A DNA stretch of 64,000 bases from Aurantiacibacter zhengii (GTDB lineage: Bacteria > Pseudomonadota > Alphaproteobacteria > Sphingomonadales > Sphingomonadaceae), in contig NZ_QXFL01000009.1 of assembly GCF_003584125.1 (NCBI RefSeq), positions 1 to 64,000 on the forward strand, given 5' to 3'. Positions 25,926 through 36,217 of the stretch are shown here, in pieces. Numbering within the stretch: the first letter of the stretch is position 1; each line of letters starts with the position of its first letter. Both the position numbers and the translations under genes were made by a program. The notes beneath the pieces are model-generated. The model saw nothing but the letters and a program-made list of their open reading frames with translations. It did no database searches and had not been told where the DNA came from.

Positions 25926-27011
25926 TCAATTCAACGATTGAAGAAAGTTTAGCACTTGATCGACATCGTTCGTCACCACGCATCTATAGAGCTGATCGAG
26001 CCTGAGCCCCTGATGTCTAATAGACCGGGTAACTCCGGCCTCGGTGAAAAACGCATCGCAATAGCCCAGCGCCGCAGCCGCATGGCCAAAATCGAATAGA
26101 TCATTTCCGGTCATCGCCTTGCTGCGATAATCCCAACGAAAGAGGGCATTCAGGCAGGCGTGCACATGGATTGTCGGCAGTCGGCTCCGATGCTCCCCGC
26201 CTAGCATGGCGTGTACGAGATTGACGGCCATCTGGCTGTTCTGTTCGGAGCGCTCCACATCAGGTCCGAAATTGCCTAGCCGAGCGATAATCTGCCCAAG
26301 AATGGGCTCAGCCACCTCAGCGACGCCTCGCAACTCATCCGACAGCACGGATTCGAACGATGTCATTTCCGCCTGATGGACACGATTGCCCTCATTGAGC
26401 TTGTCGGCCAGCGCGGCCATGTCGCGGGTCATATCGAATTCGGTGCGATCAAGGCCTCCAGCGACGGCGGCGAGCGGCTGCTGCCAGACATGATCGAAGA
26501 ACGCCTTTTGGATGGCCAACTGCGTTTCAGGCGGGAATCGATCGTCGCTCACATGGAAATTGCCCATGGTGTAGGCGAGGCGCGTCCACACGCGCGGCAG
26601 GGCTGTCGCGTTCGGTGCAAGCGACCAGTGAATGACAGCCTCAAGCTCATCCTCGGTTCGCTCCGGCTCGGGCATCAATGACACGCCCAAGCTCAATTCC
26701 TCGATGACCTCCAAAGTCGCCTGGCGACGGGCATCATCACCGATTTTCATCAGCTCCAAGAATGTCGTCGCTGAGATCGGGCAAAAGATGCGACCTTGGT
26801 GTGCCAGTCGCTCTAGATGATGGACTAGCTTTCTCTCGCGCGGGTCGGTGCGGATGCCGCTGCGGACCTCGCGGGCAATTACCCAAAATCGAAGGTCGAG
26901 ATAGACCGGCGCGCGCTCGGCAAGGTCATCGCTCAGCGCTTGGCAGCATTTCCCAATGTGCGCCTCGATCGAGACATCGGGATGCGCCATGTGATGCTCT
27001 ATGGAGGCCAT
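25926..27011 (-). CDS. PIN-like domain protein, function unknown
   Basis: A 361-residue protein without a named match. Several places fit a PIN nuclease fold: VYLDLRFW (Asp39, end of the first strand), ISATTFLELMK (Glu86) and, near residue 310, FDFGHAAAALGYCDAFFTE, which has the Asp-x2-His and CDAFFT pattern of the PIN C-terminal acidic residues. The segment between is a large helical insertion of about 200 residues, unlike the compact VapC toxins. The ATG at 27011 is used; a TTG lies one codon before. It is the first gene of a probable two-gene unit, between tRNA-Arg and conjugation remnants. Confidence 0.6.
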   Translation of the reverse strand: MASIEHHMAHPDVSIEAHIGKCCQALSDDLAERAPVYLDLRFWVIAREVRSGIRTDPRERKLVHHLERLAHQGRIFCPISATTFLELMKIGDDARRQATLEVIEELSLGVSLMPEPERTEDELEAVIHWSLAPNATALPRVWTRLAYTMGNFHVSDDRFPPETQLAIQKAFFDHVWQQPLAAVAGGLDRTEFDMTRDMAALADKLNEGNRVHQAEMTSFESVLSDELRGVAEVAEPILGQIIARLGNFGPDVERSEQNSQMAVNLVHAMLGGEHRSRLPTIHVHACLNALFRWDYRSKAMTGNDLFDFGHAAAALGYCDAFFTEAGVTRSIRHQGLRLDQLYRCVVTNDVDQVLNFLQSLN

Positions 27012-27260
27012 CAAGAGCGAATATCACGAACGGCGACGTGCAACTAACCTTCTCAGGTGGAAGGTAGAGGCGAATCCTACTCGATCTCCCGCTATGACCG
27101 AACATTGTCTCTCAATTTGAATCCCGGGTTCGGGCCAAGATGTCTCGAACGGCCCCAGAATGTGCCGGAAAAGCCCGCACATTGTGTGGGGTCAATCGTA
27201 GGAACGCTTTTTACAAGTCAGCCAAATTCTGTTTGAAAACAAAGCACTGAGGCAGTTGAC

Positions 27261-27337
<77 letters not shown>

Positions 27338-27466
27338 GGACAGGGCGGGCGATTAGCAACGCTTGGGCCTGTCGCCAAGCCAAAAGCATGGCGCGGGCAT
27401 CTTTCGCGCAAAAGACGGCCCGATCCGTACCCCCACCGATCGCTGCCAGCCTGTTACTGCAACGAC

Positions 27467-28849
27467 CTACTCACCGCCGCTCGACAGCAAGCGAAAACCC
27501 CATGCGGGCAAGGACACGGTGTCGCCCTGGGCGAGGGTCGCCACCTCGCCGGTCTGGAATTCGGCATAGGTGCCCGCCGCCAGTCCGTCGGCAAGCGTGG
27601 CCTCTACCGGTTCGCCCGACAGGTTGAACAGGCCGACCACCTTGTTGCCATCGCGCTGGCGCACCCAGCCGAAGAGCTGCTGCGGCCTGTCGTTCACCAC
27701 CTGGCTCATCACCGCGCCCCATGCGCCGTTGCGCAGCGCCGGGTTCGCATCGCGGAAGGCGATCAGGTCTGCCAGCAGGTCGCCGTAGGCGCAGTCCTCG
27801 CCCTGGCTCCAGTCGATCGGGTCCTTCTCGAAGAACTCCAGCCGCTTGGCGTTGCAGGCTTCCTGGCCGTTGTGGATCAGCGGCAGCCCCTCGCCGGTGA
27901 AGCTGAGCGCGGTCATCGCATCCAGCGCCGGACCGTAGTTCTCGTAGATCGTGCCTTCCCACGCGTTGCTGTCGTGGTTCTCGATATAGGTCATGCGCAT
28001 GGCCTCGCGTGGCCAGAGGCTCTCGTTCTCGGCGTAGTAGCCGAACAGGCCGGTGGCATCGGCCTCTCCGTTCGCGATGCGTTTCGATGTGTGGTGCCAG
28101 TCCCACGCGTAGGTCGCATCGAAGGCGGCGCGGTGGTAGCTGGTCTGCTGCACCTCGCCCAGCATGAAGACGGGGCGGATGGCATCCAGCCGGGCGCGCA
28201 TGGTTTCCCAGAAATCGACGGGAACATAGCCCGCCACATCGGCGCGGAAGCCGTCGACCTCGAAATCGCGCACCCACATCTCCATCGCCCCGCCCACGTG
28301 CTCGCGCACGCCGGGCTGGCTCCAGTCGAGGTCGATGATGTCCGACCAGTCCCACCAGGGGGTGGGGCGGAAATGGCCGTCCCAGGTCTTTTCGTACCAG
28401 TCGGGGTGCTGGCTAGCGAGCGGGTTGTCCCACGCCGTGTGGTTGGCCACCAGGTCGAGGATGACGTGGAAGCCCTGTTCGTGGGCGGCGTCGATGAAGC
28501 TCTTCAGGTCTTCCTCGGTGCCGAATTCCGGGTTCACGGCGTAATAGTCCTGCACCGAATAGGGGCTGCCCAGCGTGCCCTTGCGGTTCACCTCGCCGAT
28601 CGGGTGGATGGGCATCAGCCAGAGGATATCCACGCCCAGATCCTTCAGGCGTGGCAGTTCCCGTTCGGCGGCGGCAAAGGTGCCTTCCGGCGTGAACTGG
28701 CGGGTGTTGATCTGGTAGAGCACCGCGTCGCGGCTCCACTCCGGCGCCTCGATCTGTACGTAGGGGCGGGGTTGCCACGGATCGGCCTGCTGCGCGGCCA
28801 GCGGAGTGGCCATCAGTGCGATAGCTGCTGTCAGGGCAATTCTAAGCAT
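27467..28849 (-). CDS. Secreted GH13 alpha-amylase-family enzyme
   Basis: A 460-residue glycoside hydrolase with a signal peptide ([20 protein letters not shown]). The catalytic triad is visible: nucleophile Asp in DGFRADVAG, acid/base Glu in FMLGEVQQ and transition-state Asp in ENHDSNAW. It cleaves alpha-1,4-glucans, probably maltodextrins, in the periplasm. Its ATG lies inside the last codons of the MFS transporter gene (8-base overlap), so import and hydrolysis are co-expressed. Confidence 0.9.
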   Translation of the reverse strand: MLRIALTAAIALMATPLAAQQADPWQPRPYVQIEAPEWSRDAVLYQINTRQFTPEGTFAAAERELPRLKDLGVDILWLMPIHPIGEVNRKGTLGSPYSVQDYYAVNPEFGTEEDLKSFIDAAHEQGFHVILDLVANHTAWDNPLASQHPDWYEKTWDGHFRPTPWWDWSDIIDLDWSQPGVREHVGGAMEMWVRDFEVDGFRADVAGYVPVDFWETMRARLDAIRPVFMLGEVQQTSYHRAAFDATYAWDWHHTSKRIANGEADATGLFGYYAENESLWPREAMRMTYIENHDSNAWEGTIYENYGPALDAMTALSFTGEGLPLIHNGQEACNAKRLEFFEKDPIDWSQGEDCAYGDLLADLIAFRDANPALRNGAWGAVMSQVVNDRPQQLFGWVRQRDGNKVVGLFNLSGEPVEATLADGLAAGTYAEFQTGEVATLAQGDTVSLPAWGFRLLSSGGE

Positions 28850-30368
28850 GGGACACCTCGACTTTCGCGGAAGGCAGAACTGCGGCCACGCGCAACATGG
28901 CGGCGGCGGAAATCAGCCAGACCACGGCGGCGAACAGCATCGTCCACACCGGTTCCCCGGGAAACAGCCACAGCATGATCTGGCCCATCACGGTGGCGAC
29001 CAGCAGCTGCGGCACGACGATGAAAATATTGAACAGCCCCATGTAGATGCCGAGCTTTGCCTGCGGCAGGTTACTGGCGAGAATGGCGTAGGGCATGGCG
29101 AGGATGCTGGCCCAGGCGATGCCGATGCCGACTTCGGCCAGCAGCAGCATCTGCGCATCGCGCACGAAGAAGAACATCAGGAAGCCGAGTGCGCCCAGTG
29201 TCAGGCAGATCGAGTGGGTCCACACCTGCCCGAACCGGCGGCTGAGCCACGGGAGCAGGGCGAGGGCGGCAATCGCGGCCACGCCGTTGTAGACCGTGAA
29301 CAGCACGTTCACCCAGTTCGCGCCTTCGTTGTACGCGGCGCTGGTGGTGTCGGTGCTGCCGAAGACGTACTGCGTTACTACGGGCGTGGTGTTGATCCAC
29401 ATGATGAATAGCGCGGACCAGCTGAAGAACTGCACCACCGCAAGGCGCTTCATAACCTCGGGCATGCCGGAGAAATCGCCAACGATGCTGGAAAGCATGT
29501 TGGTGGTCTGACCCTGTCGGGCAAGGCCGATGGCAATGGCGGAGAGCAGTCCGTAGGTCAGCAGAAGGCCGCCCAGCAGGAACAGCTCCTTTTCCAGCGC
29601 GAAGAACTGGACGATGGCCAGCAGGATCGCGCCAGCAATGATCCAAGTGAAGCTGGAGGCGTAGGTCTTCTCCGCCAGCAGGCGTACCGGCTGGCCTCCT
29701 TCCACCGTATGTCCCGCGGCAAAGGCGGCCTGTTCCTCGGGGCTGTATTCCTTCGTCGTCACGACCGTCCACACCACCGCGATCAGCAGGGCGGCGGAGC
29801 CTGCCCAGAAGCTCCAGCGTACCGTATCGGGAATGCCGCCGCCGGGCGCCACGTTGGCAACGCCCATCTGTTCCAGCAGGTAGGGGAAGATCGATCCGAC
29901 CACGGCGCCTGCGCCGATGAAGGCGGTCTGCACGGCGTAGCCGGCACTGTGTTGATCGGTGTCGAGCATGTCGCCCACGAAAGCGCGGAACGGCTCCATC
30001 GAGACATTGAGCGATGCGTCGAGCACCCACAGCATGGCCGCGGCAAACAGCAGCGGCGCGCCGAAGGTGGGGGCCAGCGGCATCACGAACAGCGATATGG
30101 CGGCAAGGATCGCACCGGTCAGGAAATAGGGGCGGCGACGGCCCAGCCGGTTCCATGTCCGATCGGACAGGTGCCCGATGATCGGCTGTACGATCAGGCC
30201 CGTAAGCGGAGCGGCCACCCACAACGCGGGCAGGTCTTCCATGCTTGCGCCCAGTGTCTGGAAGACCCGGCTCATGTTGGCATTCTGCAGCGCGAAGCCG
30301 ATCTGGATTCCGAAGAAGCCGAAGCTGATGTTCCACAGGCCCCAGAAACTCTGACGCGGTTTTTGCAT
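28842..30368 (-). CDS. MFS sugar transporter (maltose/maltodextrin type)
   Basis: A 508-residue 12-helix transporter of the GPH/SLC45-like major facilitator group. It opens with [20 protein letters not shown], contains [20 protein letters not shown] (the loop 2-3 signature of sugar carriers) and ends with several helices before a short tail. The ATG at 30368 is chosen because it starts at MQKPRQ, directly before helix 1. It probably brings maltose or maltodextrins across the inner membrane. A palindrome that may bind the LacI regulator lies about 100 bases upstream. Confidence 0.88.
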   Translation of the reverse strand: MQKPRQSFWGLWNISFGFFGIQIGFALQNANMSRVFQTLGASMEDLPALWVAAPLTGLIVQPIIGHLSDRTWNRLGRRRPYFLTGAILAAISLFVMPLAPTFGAPLLFAAAMLWVLDASLNVSMEPFRAFVGDMLDTDQHSAGYAVQTAFIGAGAVVGSIFPYLLEQMGVANVAPGGGIPDTVRWSFWAGSAALLIAVVWTVVTTKEYSPEEQAAFAAGHTVEGGQPVRLLAEKTYASSFTWIIAGAILLAIVQFFALEKELFLLGGLLLTYGLLSAIAIGLARQGQTTNMLSSIVGDFSGMPEVMKRLAVVQFFSWSALFIMWINTTPVVTQYVFGSTDTTSAAYNEGANWVNVLFTVYNGVAAIAALALLPWLSRRFGQVWTHSICLTLGALGFLMFFFVRDAQMLLLAEVGIGIAWASILAMPYAILASNLPQAKLGIYMGLFNIFIVVPQLLVATVMGQIMLWLFPGEPVWTMLFAAVVWLISAAAMLRVAAVLPSAKVEVSHA

Positions 30369-30463
30369 GGTGTCGGTCCAGTCCTTCCCAATGCGCGGTA
30401 TGGTCTTCGGCCAACCTGCGCGGGGGCAAAGGGCTGGCACGGATGGCCCGCGCCGACAACACG

Positions 30464-30477
30464 AATACGAATGTATT
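30464..30477. promoter_or_regulatory. Candidate LacI-family operator upstream of the MFS gene
   Basis: aatacgaatgtatt has inverted arms aatac/gtatt and shares the nine-base core ATACGNATG with a site at 31719-31727 upstream of the TonB receptor gene. It lies between the end of the lacI gene and the start of the transporter gene. Confidence 0.5.
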
Positions 30478-30496
30478 GCGGGTCGGATTCAGGCGT

Positions 30497-31543
30497 TCAA
30501 GTGCCTGGTGTGGCCTTGCTGCTGGCGCGCACGATCAGGCGCGTGGGCAGGCGATTGTCGGGCATGTCGCGCTCTTCCACCTTGGCCAGCAGGGTTTCCA
30601 CCAGCCGCTCTCCCGCGCCCTTGATATCCTGCATGATCGTGGTGAGCGGGGGGCTGGTAAGGCTGGCGGCGGGAATGTCGTCGAAACCCACCAGCGCCAC
30701 GTCATCGGGCACCTTCAGCCCTGCTTCCACCAGCGCGCGCATGGCGCCGATGGCGATCAGGTCGCTGGCGGCGAAGATGCCATCGATGTCCGCGCCGCTT
30801 TCGATCAGGCTGCGCATGGCAGCGCGGCCCGCCTCCTCCGTCGTGATGGCGTCGCGCTGGAGCGAGGCGTCGGGCGTCAGCCCCGCTTCCTCCATCGCCT
30901 GGCACATGCCGCGATAGCGCTGGGCAAATTCGGGATAGTGTTCGTCCGCGTGACCCAGGAAGGCGAGCTTGCGCCGCCCCTGTTCGATCAGGTGCGCGCC
31001 CGCCAGCCGGCCCGCGCCGAAATTGTCCGAACCGATGGTGGAGCCAGAGGTGTCGCTGGTGACCGATCCCCAGCGGGCGAAATGGGTCCCCTGCCGCTCC
31101 AGCTGGTCCAGCCGCTTGCGATAGAGGGTATAGTCGCCGTAGCCGAGCAGGATCAGCCCGTCGGCGCGGTGGCTATCCTGGTACTGCACGTGCCAGTCGT
31201 CTTCCATCCGCTGGAACGAGATCAGCAGGTCCAGCTTGCGGTTGGCGCAAGCTCGCGTGATCGAGCCGAGCATGGCAAGGAAGAACGGGTTGATCATGCT
31301 CTCGTCCGCCGTCGGATCCTCGAAGAACAGCAGGGCGATGGTGTTGGAGCGTTGCGAGCGCAGCGAGGATGCGTTCTTGTCGACAGTGTAGTTCAGTTCC
31401 CGCGCGATCTCCTCGATTCGCTCGCGCGTGGCAGCGCTGACCGACTTGTCGCCGCGCAGGGCACGGCTGACGGTGGGCTGCGATACCCCCGCCCGATAGG
31501 CGATGTCGAAGCTGGTGGGCCTGCCGGTCGGCTTGCGTCCCAA
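30497..31543 (-). CDS. LacI-family transcriptional regulator
   Basis: A 348-residue repressor. The N-terminal helix-turn-helix reads SFDIAYRAGVSQPTVSRALRG followed by the hinge helix RERIEEIARELNY, split by KSVSAAT. The C-terminal sugar-binding domain includes DGLILLGYG, GRLAGAHLIEQGR and the VALVGFDDIP motif. The start is a TTG at 31543, preferred because AGGAGG lies seven bases upstream. It sits between the transporter operon and the receptor gene; the two ATACGNATG sites flanking it are its likely operators, with a maltose-type sugar as inducer (inference). Confidence 0.9.
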   Translation of the reverse strand: MGRKPTGRPTSFDIAYRAGVSQPTVSRALRGDKSVSAATRERIEEIARELNYTVDKNASSLRSQRSNTIALLFFEDPTADESMINPFFLAMLGSITRACANRKLDLLISFQRMEDDWHVQYQDSHRADGLILLGYGDYTLYRKRLDQLERQGTHFARWGSVTSDTSGSTIGSDNFGAGRLAGAHLIEQGRRKLAFLGHADEHYPEFAQRYRGMCQAMEEAGLTPDASLQRDAITTEEAGRAAMRSLIESGADIDGIFAASDLIAIGAMRALVEAGLKVPDDVALVGFDDIPAASLTSPPLTTIMQDIKGAGERLVETLLAKVEERDMPDNRLPTRLIVRASSKATPGT

Positions 31544-31717
31544 ATCGCTCTCCTCCTGCCCGTAAGGTGCGGCGTCCAGCGCGCTGTTTTCCGGGCGATC
31601 CAAGCTATAGTCCGGTTGCGGCCATTGGCAACGCGGCGCAGGGCGCAACTGGCCCGCAAATCGTGTTGTCGGGCGCATCGTGCGGCGACACCGCCCGACT
31701 GTGGCATGAATGCATCA

Positions 31718-31727
31718 CATACGTATG
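31718..31727. promoter_or_regulatory. Candidate LacI-family operator upstream of the TonB receptor gene
   Basis: catacgtatg is a perfect palindrome 125 bases upstream of the receptor ATG. Its core ATACGTATG matches the site at 30465-30473 in eight of nine bases. Confidence 0.5.
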
Positions 31728-31851
31728 CTGTCTTCAAATGTGCGAAAAACGCGAGCTATCCAGCAGTCCAGGGACGCGGCCCGAAGTGGATCAGGCCGCA
31801 GAGTCCGTGGGACAACCGGCAGCAATAGCCGGTGATAGAGAGGACAAGTCG

Positions 31852-34602
31852 ATGGCATTTCGCGATACGCTCAACACTGGCATCAGCGCGCGTGCGCTGT
31901 GTGCTGGCATGGCTCTGGCCACGCTGGCCGCGCTTCCGGCGCAGGCCCTGGCGCAGGACGTTCAGGACGAGGAAGAACAGACAGAAGCTTCTCCCGCCCC
32001 GGCAGACGAGAATGTCATCATCGTGGAAGGCTTCCGCGCCGCGCTGGAAAGCGCCGTGGGCGAAAAGCGCAACAACGCGCTGATCGTGGAATCGGTAAGC
32101 GCGGAAGACATCGGCAAGCTGCCCGACGATTCCATCGGCGAGTCGATTGCCCGCCTGCCCGGCGTCACCTCCCAGCGACTCAACGGCCGTGCCAACGTGA
32201 TCGCCATTCGCGGCCTTGGTCCGGACTTCTCGATGACGCTGCTGAACGGCCGCGAGCAGACTTCCACCGGTGACAACCGCGCCGTGGAATTCGACCAGTA
32301 TCCTTCCGAAGTCGTGAATCAGGTGGTGGTGTACAAGACGCCGTCCGCCAGCCTGGTGGGCCAGGGCCTGGTCGGTACCATCGACGTGCGCACCATCCGT
32401 CCGCTGGAAACGGGCGAGCAGGTTCTCGCCATCGGTGCCAAGGGCTCCTACGCCGATATCGGCGCGCTGAATGCAGGTTCGGAAGAATTCGGCTACCGCG
32501 CGAACGCCACCTACGTGGACCAGTTCGCCGACGACACCATTGGCATCGCGCTGTCAGCCGCTTACACCAACGAGCCTTACCAGCTGCAGGAATTCAACGC
32601 CTGGGGCTATGCCGGAAACGGCGAGCCGGGCAACCCGATCGCCATCGGCGGCAGCAAGAGCTTCGTCACTTCTACCCAGCTTGAACGGATCGGCGTGAAC
32701 GGCACGCTGCAGTGGGAAGCCTCGCCCAACCTGATGCTGACGGTCGACGGCTTCTATTCCAATTTCGACGATGACCAGTCCAAGCGCGGCATCGAACTGC
32801 CGCTGGCTTTCAGCGCCGCCCCGGTGAACACCACAGTGGCGGATACCGAGTTCGGCGGCTTTGCCGAATCCGGCACCTTCGAAAACGTCGAAGGCGTGGT
32901 GCGCAACGACGTCTTCCAGCGCCAGGCCGACCTCTATTCGGGCGGCGTGAACCTGGAGTATGAAAGCGAGAACGGCTGGGCCGCCTTCTTCGATTTCGGC
33001 TATTCGCGCACCGACCGCAACGAACTGAGCATCGAAAGCTATTCGGGCACGGGTTATGGCGCGGGCGTTGGTGCCACCGACGACATCGATTTCGTGTCCG
33101 ACACCAACGGCACCAGCTTCACCCCCACGCTGGATTATTCCGATCCCAACCTGATCGTGCTGACCGACCCGCTGGGCTGGGGCGGCGACCGCATCCAGGC
33201 GGGCTATTACAACAACCGCATCGTCGAGGACGAGCTGTTCCAGTACCGTACCGGCCTGACCTTCGACATGGACGGCCTGTTCACCGCGCTGCACGTGGGT
33301 GCCAACTATACCGACCGGTCCAAGAGCCTGACGCCGGACGAGTTCTTCGTTTCGCCCGCCGGCGGTGCGACCGAACTTGCCATCCCGTCGGAATTCCTGC
33401 TGCGGCCGACCGATCTTGGCTACCTCGGCCTCGGCCCGATCGTCAGCTACGACGTGCGTGACCTGATCGCGGCCGGCACGCTGGTGCTGGAGGTCAATCC
33501 TTCGAACGACGTGCCCGCCAAGGCCTTCACCATTTCGGAAGAGCTGCTGACGGGTTACGTCCAGCTCGATTTCGAACGCCCCTTCAGCACCGGTGTCGTC
33601 ACCGGCAACGTGGGCGTGCAGGCTATCCGTACGGACCAGGAATCGAGCGGTCTCGCCTTTGCCGGAGGCCAGCAGGTCGACGTCGTACTGGGCGACCAGT
33701 TCTGGGACGTGCTGCCCAGCGCCAACTTCACCGTGCGGTTCGACAATGACTGGGTGCTGCGCCTTGCTTTCTCGCGCCAGATCCAGCGCCCGCAGCTGGA
33801 CGACCTTCGCTCCGCCATCAGCTACGGCATCAACAACAACGAAGGTGAAAGCCCGACGGGTGAAGCGCCGTTCATCAGCGGCGGCGGTGGTAACCCGTTC
33901 CTGCGTCCCTATCGCGCCAACGCGCTGGACTTCAACGTGGAGAAGTACTTCGCCGGTGGTTCGGGCGTGGTCGCGCTGCAGTTCTTCGTGAAGGACGTGG
34001 TCAACTACATCGATTCCTCGCGCACGATCTTCGATTACGCGGGTCTGCCGACGCCAGCCGGACAGACTCCTGTCACCACCATCGGCTTCCTCGATTCCGA
34101 AGTTAACACCGGCGGCGGCAGCTTCTACGGCGCGGAGCTTTCGGCCACCGTACCGTTCGACCTTCTCACCACCGCGCTCGATGGCTTCGGCGTGACTGGC
34201 GGTGTCGGCTACACCAAGACCTCGGTAGAAGATGCCAACGGCAATACCGACGTGATCCCCGGCTATTCGAAGTGGGTGGCGAACGGCACGCTGTACTACG
34301 AGCAGGGCGGCTTCAACGCCCGCGGCAGCGTGCGCTACCGTTCCTCGTTCCTGGCGGACTTCACCGGCTTTGGCGGATCGCCCACGCGCCGCCTGGCCCG
34401 TGCCGAGACCATCGTGGATGCGCAGGTCGGCTACGATTTCGATGGCGGTGCGCTGGATGGCCTGTCGGTTTACCTGCAGGGCCAGAACCTGACGAACGCA
34501 CCCTTCGTGTCGCAGTTCGACGTGCCGGAACCGCGCGCCGTGATCGACTACCAGGAATACGGACGCCGCTTCCTCGCAGGCTTCACCTATCGTTTTCGAT
34601 AG
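31852..34602 (+). CDS. TonB-dependent outer-membrane receptor (maltodextrin locus)
   Basis: A 916-residue receptor. A signal peptide ends at AQALAQ (near residue 33). The plug domain begins with VIIVEGFRAALESAVGEKR and contains SIGESIARLPGVTSQR and IRGLGPDFSMTLLNGR; the beta-barrel runs to a terminal Phe-Arg (GFTYRFR), with LLTGYVQLDFERPF and the NPFLRPYRANALDFN region typical of sphingomonad/Caulobacter carbohydrate receptors. The ATG at 31852 has GAGAGGA just upstream. It likely imports maltooligosaccharides with energy from TonB-ExbBD. It heads the rightward cluster of halogenase-like and glycosidase genes. Confidence 0.93.
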   Translation: MAFRDTLNTGISARALCAGMALATLAALPAQALAQDVQDEEEQTEASPAPADENVIIVEGFRAALESAVGEKRNNALIVESVSAEDIGKLPDDSIGESIARLPGVTSQRLNGRANVIAIRGLGPDFSMTLLNGREQTSTGDNRAVEFDQYPSEVVNQVVVYKTPSASLVGQGLVGTIDVRTIRPLETGEQVLAIGAKGSYADIGALNAGSEEFGYRANATYVDQFADDTIGIALSAAYTNEPYQLQEFNAWGYAGNGEPGNPIAIGGSKSFVTSTQLERIGVNGTLQWEASPNLMLTVDGFYSNFDDDQSKRGIELPLAFSAAPVNTTVADTEFGGFAESGTFENVEGVVRNDVFQRQADLYSGGVNLEYESENGWAAFFDFGYSRTDRNELSIESYSGTGYGAGVGATDDIDFVSDTNGTSFTPTLDYSDPNLIVLTDPLGWGGDRIQAGYYNNRIVEDELFQYRTGLTFDMDGLFTALHVGANYTDRSKSLTPDEFFVSPAGGATELAIPSEFLLRPTDLGYLGLGPIVSYDVRDLIAAGTLVLEVNPSNDVPAKAFTISEELLTGYVQLDFERPFSTGVVTGNVGVQAIRTDQESSGLAFAGGQQVDVVLGDQFWDVLPSANFTVRFDNDWVLRLAFSRQIQRPQLDDLRSAISYGINNNEGESPTGEAPFISGGGGNPFLRPYRANALDFNVEKYFAGGSGVVALQFFVKDVVNYIDSSRTIFDYAGLPTPAGQTPVTTIGFLDSEVNTGGGSFYGAELSATVPFDLLTTALDGFGVTGGVGYTKTSVEDANGNTDVIPGYSKWVANGTLYYEQGGFNARGSVRYRSSFLADFTGFGGSPTRRLARAETIVDAQVGYDFDGGALDGLSVYLQGQNLTNAPFVSQFDVPEPRAVIDYQEYGRRFLAGFTYRFR

Positions 34603-34647
34603 GTTCCTGACCGGCGGGGAGACGCTCCTCCCTTGCTCCCCGCCGGT
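34586..34647 (+). terminator. Two consecutive hairpins after the receptor gene
   Basis: The first hairpin, cctatcg-tttt-cgatagg (34586-34603), includes the receptor stop codon. The second has perfect 12-base arms, accggcggggag (34610-34621) and ctccccgccggt (34636-34647). Neither has a T-run, so partial termination or mRNA stabilisation is more likely than a full stop. Confidence 0.5.
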
Positions 34648-34726
34648 TCATGGGCTGATACCGCGATCATCCTTTCCGCCCGACATCGGGCACGAGGGTG
34701 ACTGACGCCAGCGAAAGGCCAGCAGC

Positions 34727-36217
34727 ATGACCGATACGCCATTACCCAGGATCGTGATCGCCGGCGGCGGCACCGCGGGCTGGATGGCGGCGGCGGCGCT
34801 TTCGAAGCTGACCCCGTGCCACGTGACCCTGGTCGAATCCGAAGCCATCGGCACGGTGGGCGTGGGCGAGGCGACGATTCCGCAGATCCGCCTGTTCAAC
34901 CAGGCGCTGGGCCTCGACGAGAACGAACTGCTGCGCGAAACCCGTGCCACCTTCAAGCTGGGCATCGCGTTCGACGGCTGGCTGCGCGAGGGCCACGACT
35001 ACATGCACGCCTTCGGCCAGGTTGGCCGCGCGCATGGCGTGCTGCCGTTCCAGCATTTCTGGCTGCGGGCAAAGCAGGCAGGTTTCGCCAAGCCGCTGTC
35101 GCATTATTCGCTGAACGAGATCGCCGCGCGCGACCTCAGGATGCAGCGCGAGGCCATGCCGCACGCCTACCACCTCGATGCCGGGCTATACGCCGCATAT
35201 CTGCGCCGCTTTGCCGAAGGGCAGGGCGCAGCCCGCATCGAAGGCATGATCGAGGGGGCCGAGCGCCACGGCGAGACCGGAGACATAGCCGCACTGGTGC
35301 TGACAGGCGGCCAGCGTATCGGCGGCGACTTCTTCATCGACTGCACCGGTTTTCGCGCGCTGCTGATCGAAGGCGCGCTGGAGTCAGGCTTTGACGACTG
35401 GACGCGATACCTGCCCTGCGACCGTGCCGTGGCCGTACCCTGCGCAACGAAAGGCGAATTCACGCCTTACACCCGTGCCATCGCGCGCAAGGCCGGGTGG
35501 CAGTGGCGCATCCCGCTGCAACACCGCATCGGCAACGGCCTCGTCTATTCCAGCGCGCACATGAGTGACGACGAGGCGACGCAAACGCTTCTCGCCAATC
35601 TCGACGGCGTACCGCACGCAGACCCGAGGCTGCTGCGCTTCACCACCGGCAAGCGCCGTCGCCAGTGGATCGGCAATTGCCTCGCCGTGGGCCTGTCCGC
35701 CGGTTTCATGGAGCCGCTGGAATCGACTTCCATCCACCTGATCCAGAGCGCCATCAGCCGCTTCATCCAGATCCTGCCGAAAGGCCGCGCGCCTGCTGCC
35801 ACGATAGACTGGTTCAACGACCAGGCCGATTTCGAATGGCAGCGCATGCGAGATTTCCTTGTGCTCCACTACTGGGCCAATGGCCGCGAGGGGGAGCCGT
35901 TCTGGGACGCCATGCGCCACATGGACCTGCCCGACACGCTGACCGCCAAGCTGGAGCAGTGGCGCGCGAGCGGGTTCATCCACCGCGAGCACGAGGAACT
36001 GTTCACCGAGGTGGGCTGGTTCCAGGTGCTGGCCGGGCAGGGCGTGGAGGCCGAAGGCTACAACCCCGTGGCCGATGCCATCGCCGAGCCGGAGCTGCGC
36101 GCCATGCTCGATAACGTGGAGGCATCGCTCAACCGGCAGGCCGCGGCCATGCCGCGCCACCTGGACTATCTGCAATCGTGTGCGCGCGGGAATGCGCGCG
36201 TGGAGATTACCGCATGA
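34727..36217 (+). CDS. Flavin-dependent tryptophan-halogenase-like protein 1
   Basis: A 496-residue protein of the tryptophan halogenase family. The FAD fold VIAGGGTAGWMAA, the GVGEATIPQ motif, the WQWRIP (WxWxIP) halogenase signature near residue 260 and a Lys in ATFKLGIAF corresponding to the catalytic Lys of PrnA are all present, as is GFMEPLESTSIHLIQ. No flavin reductase gene is seen nearby. Such genes recur next to TonB receptors and glycosidases in sphingomonads and Caulobacter; a true halogenation role there is unproven. It is translationally coupled to the next GH13 gene (ATGA). Confidence 0.88.
   Translation: MTDTPLPRIVIAGGGTAGWMAAAALSKLTPCHVTLVESEAIGTVGVGEATIPQIRLFNQALGLDENELLRETRATFKLGIAFDGWLREGHDYMHAFGQVGRAHGVLPFQHFWLRAKQAGFAKPLSHYSLNEIAARDLRMQREAMPHAYHLDAGLYAAYLRRFAEGQGAARIEGMIEGAERHGETGDIAALVLTGGQRIGGDFFIDCTGFRALLIEGALESGFDDWTRYLPCDRAVAVPCATKGEFTPYTRAIARKAGWQWRIPLQHRIGNGLVYSSAHMSDDEATQTLLANLDGVPHADPRLLRFTTGKRRRQWIGNCLAVGLSAGFMEPLESTSIHLIQSAISRFIQILPKGRAPAATIDWFNDQADFEWQRMRDFLVLHYWANGREGEPFWDAMRHMDLPDTLTAKLEQWRASGFIHREHEELFTEVGWFQVLAGQGVEAEGYNPVADAIAEPELRAMLDNVEASLNRQAAAMPRHLDYLQSCARGNARVEITA

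Noticed and set aside
25926..27011. VapBC-type toxin-antitoxin
   Set aside because: The PIN-like protein is about 360 residues, not 130, and no small antitoxin gene precedes it.
3893..27260. Second copy of the tRNA-Arg 3' end as attachment repeat inside the window
   Set aside because: None was found on reading; if it exists it lies left of the window.
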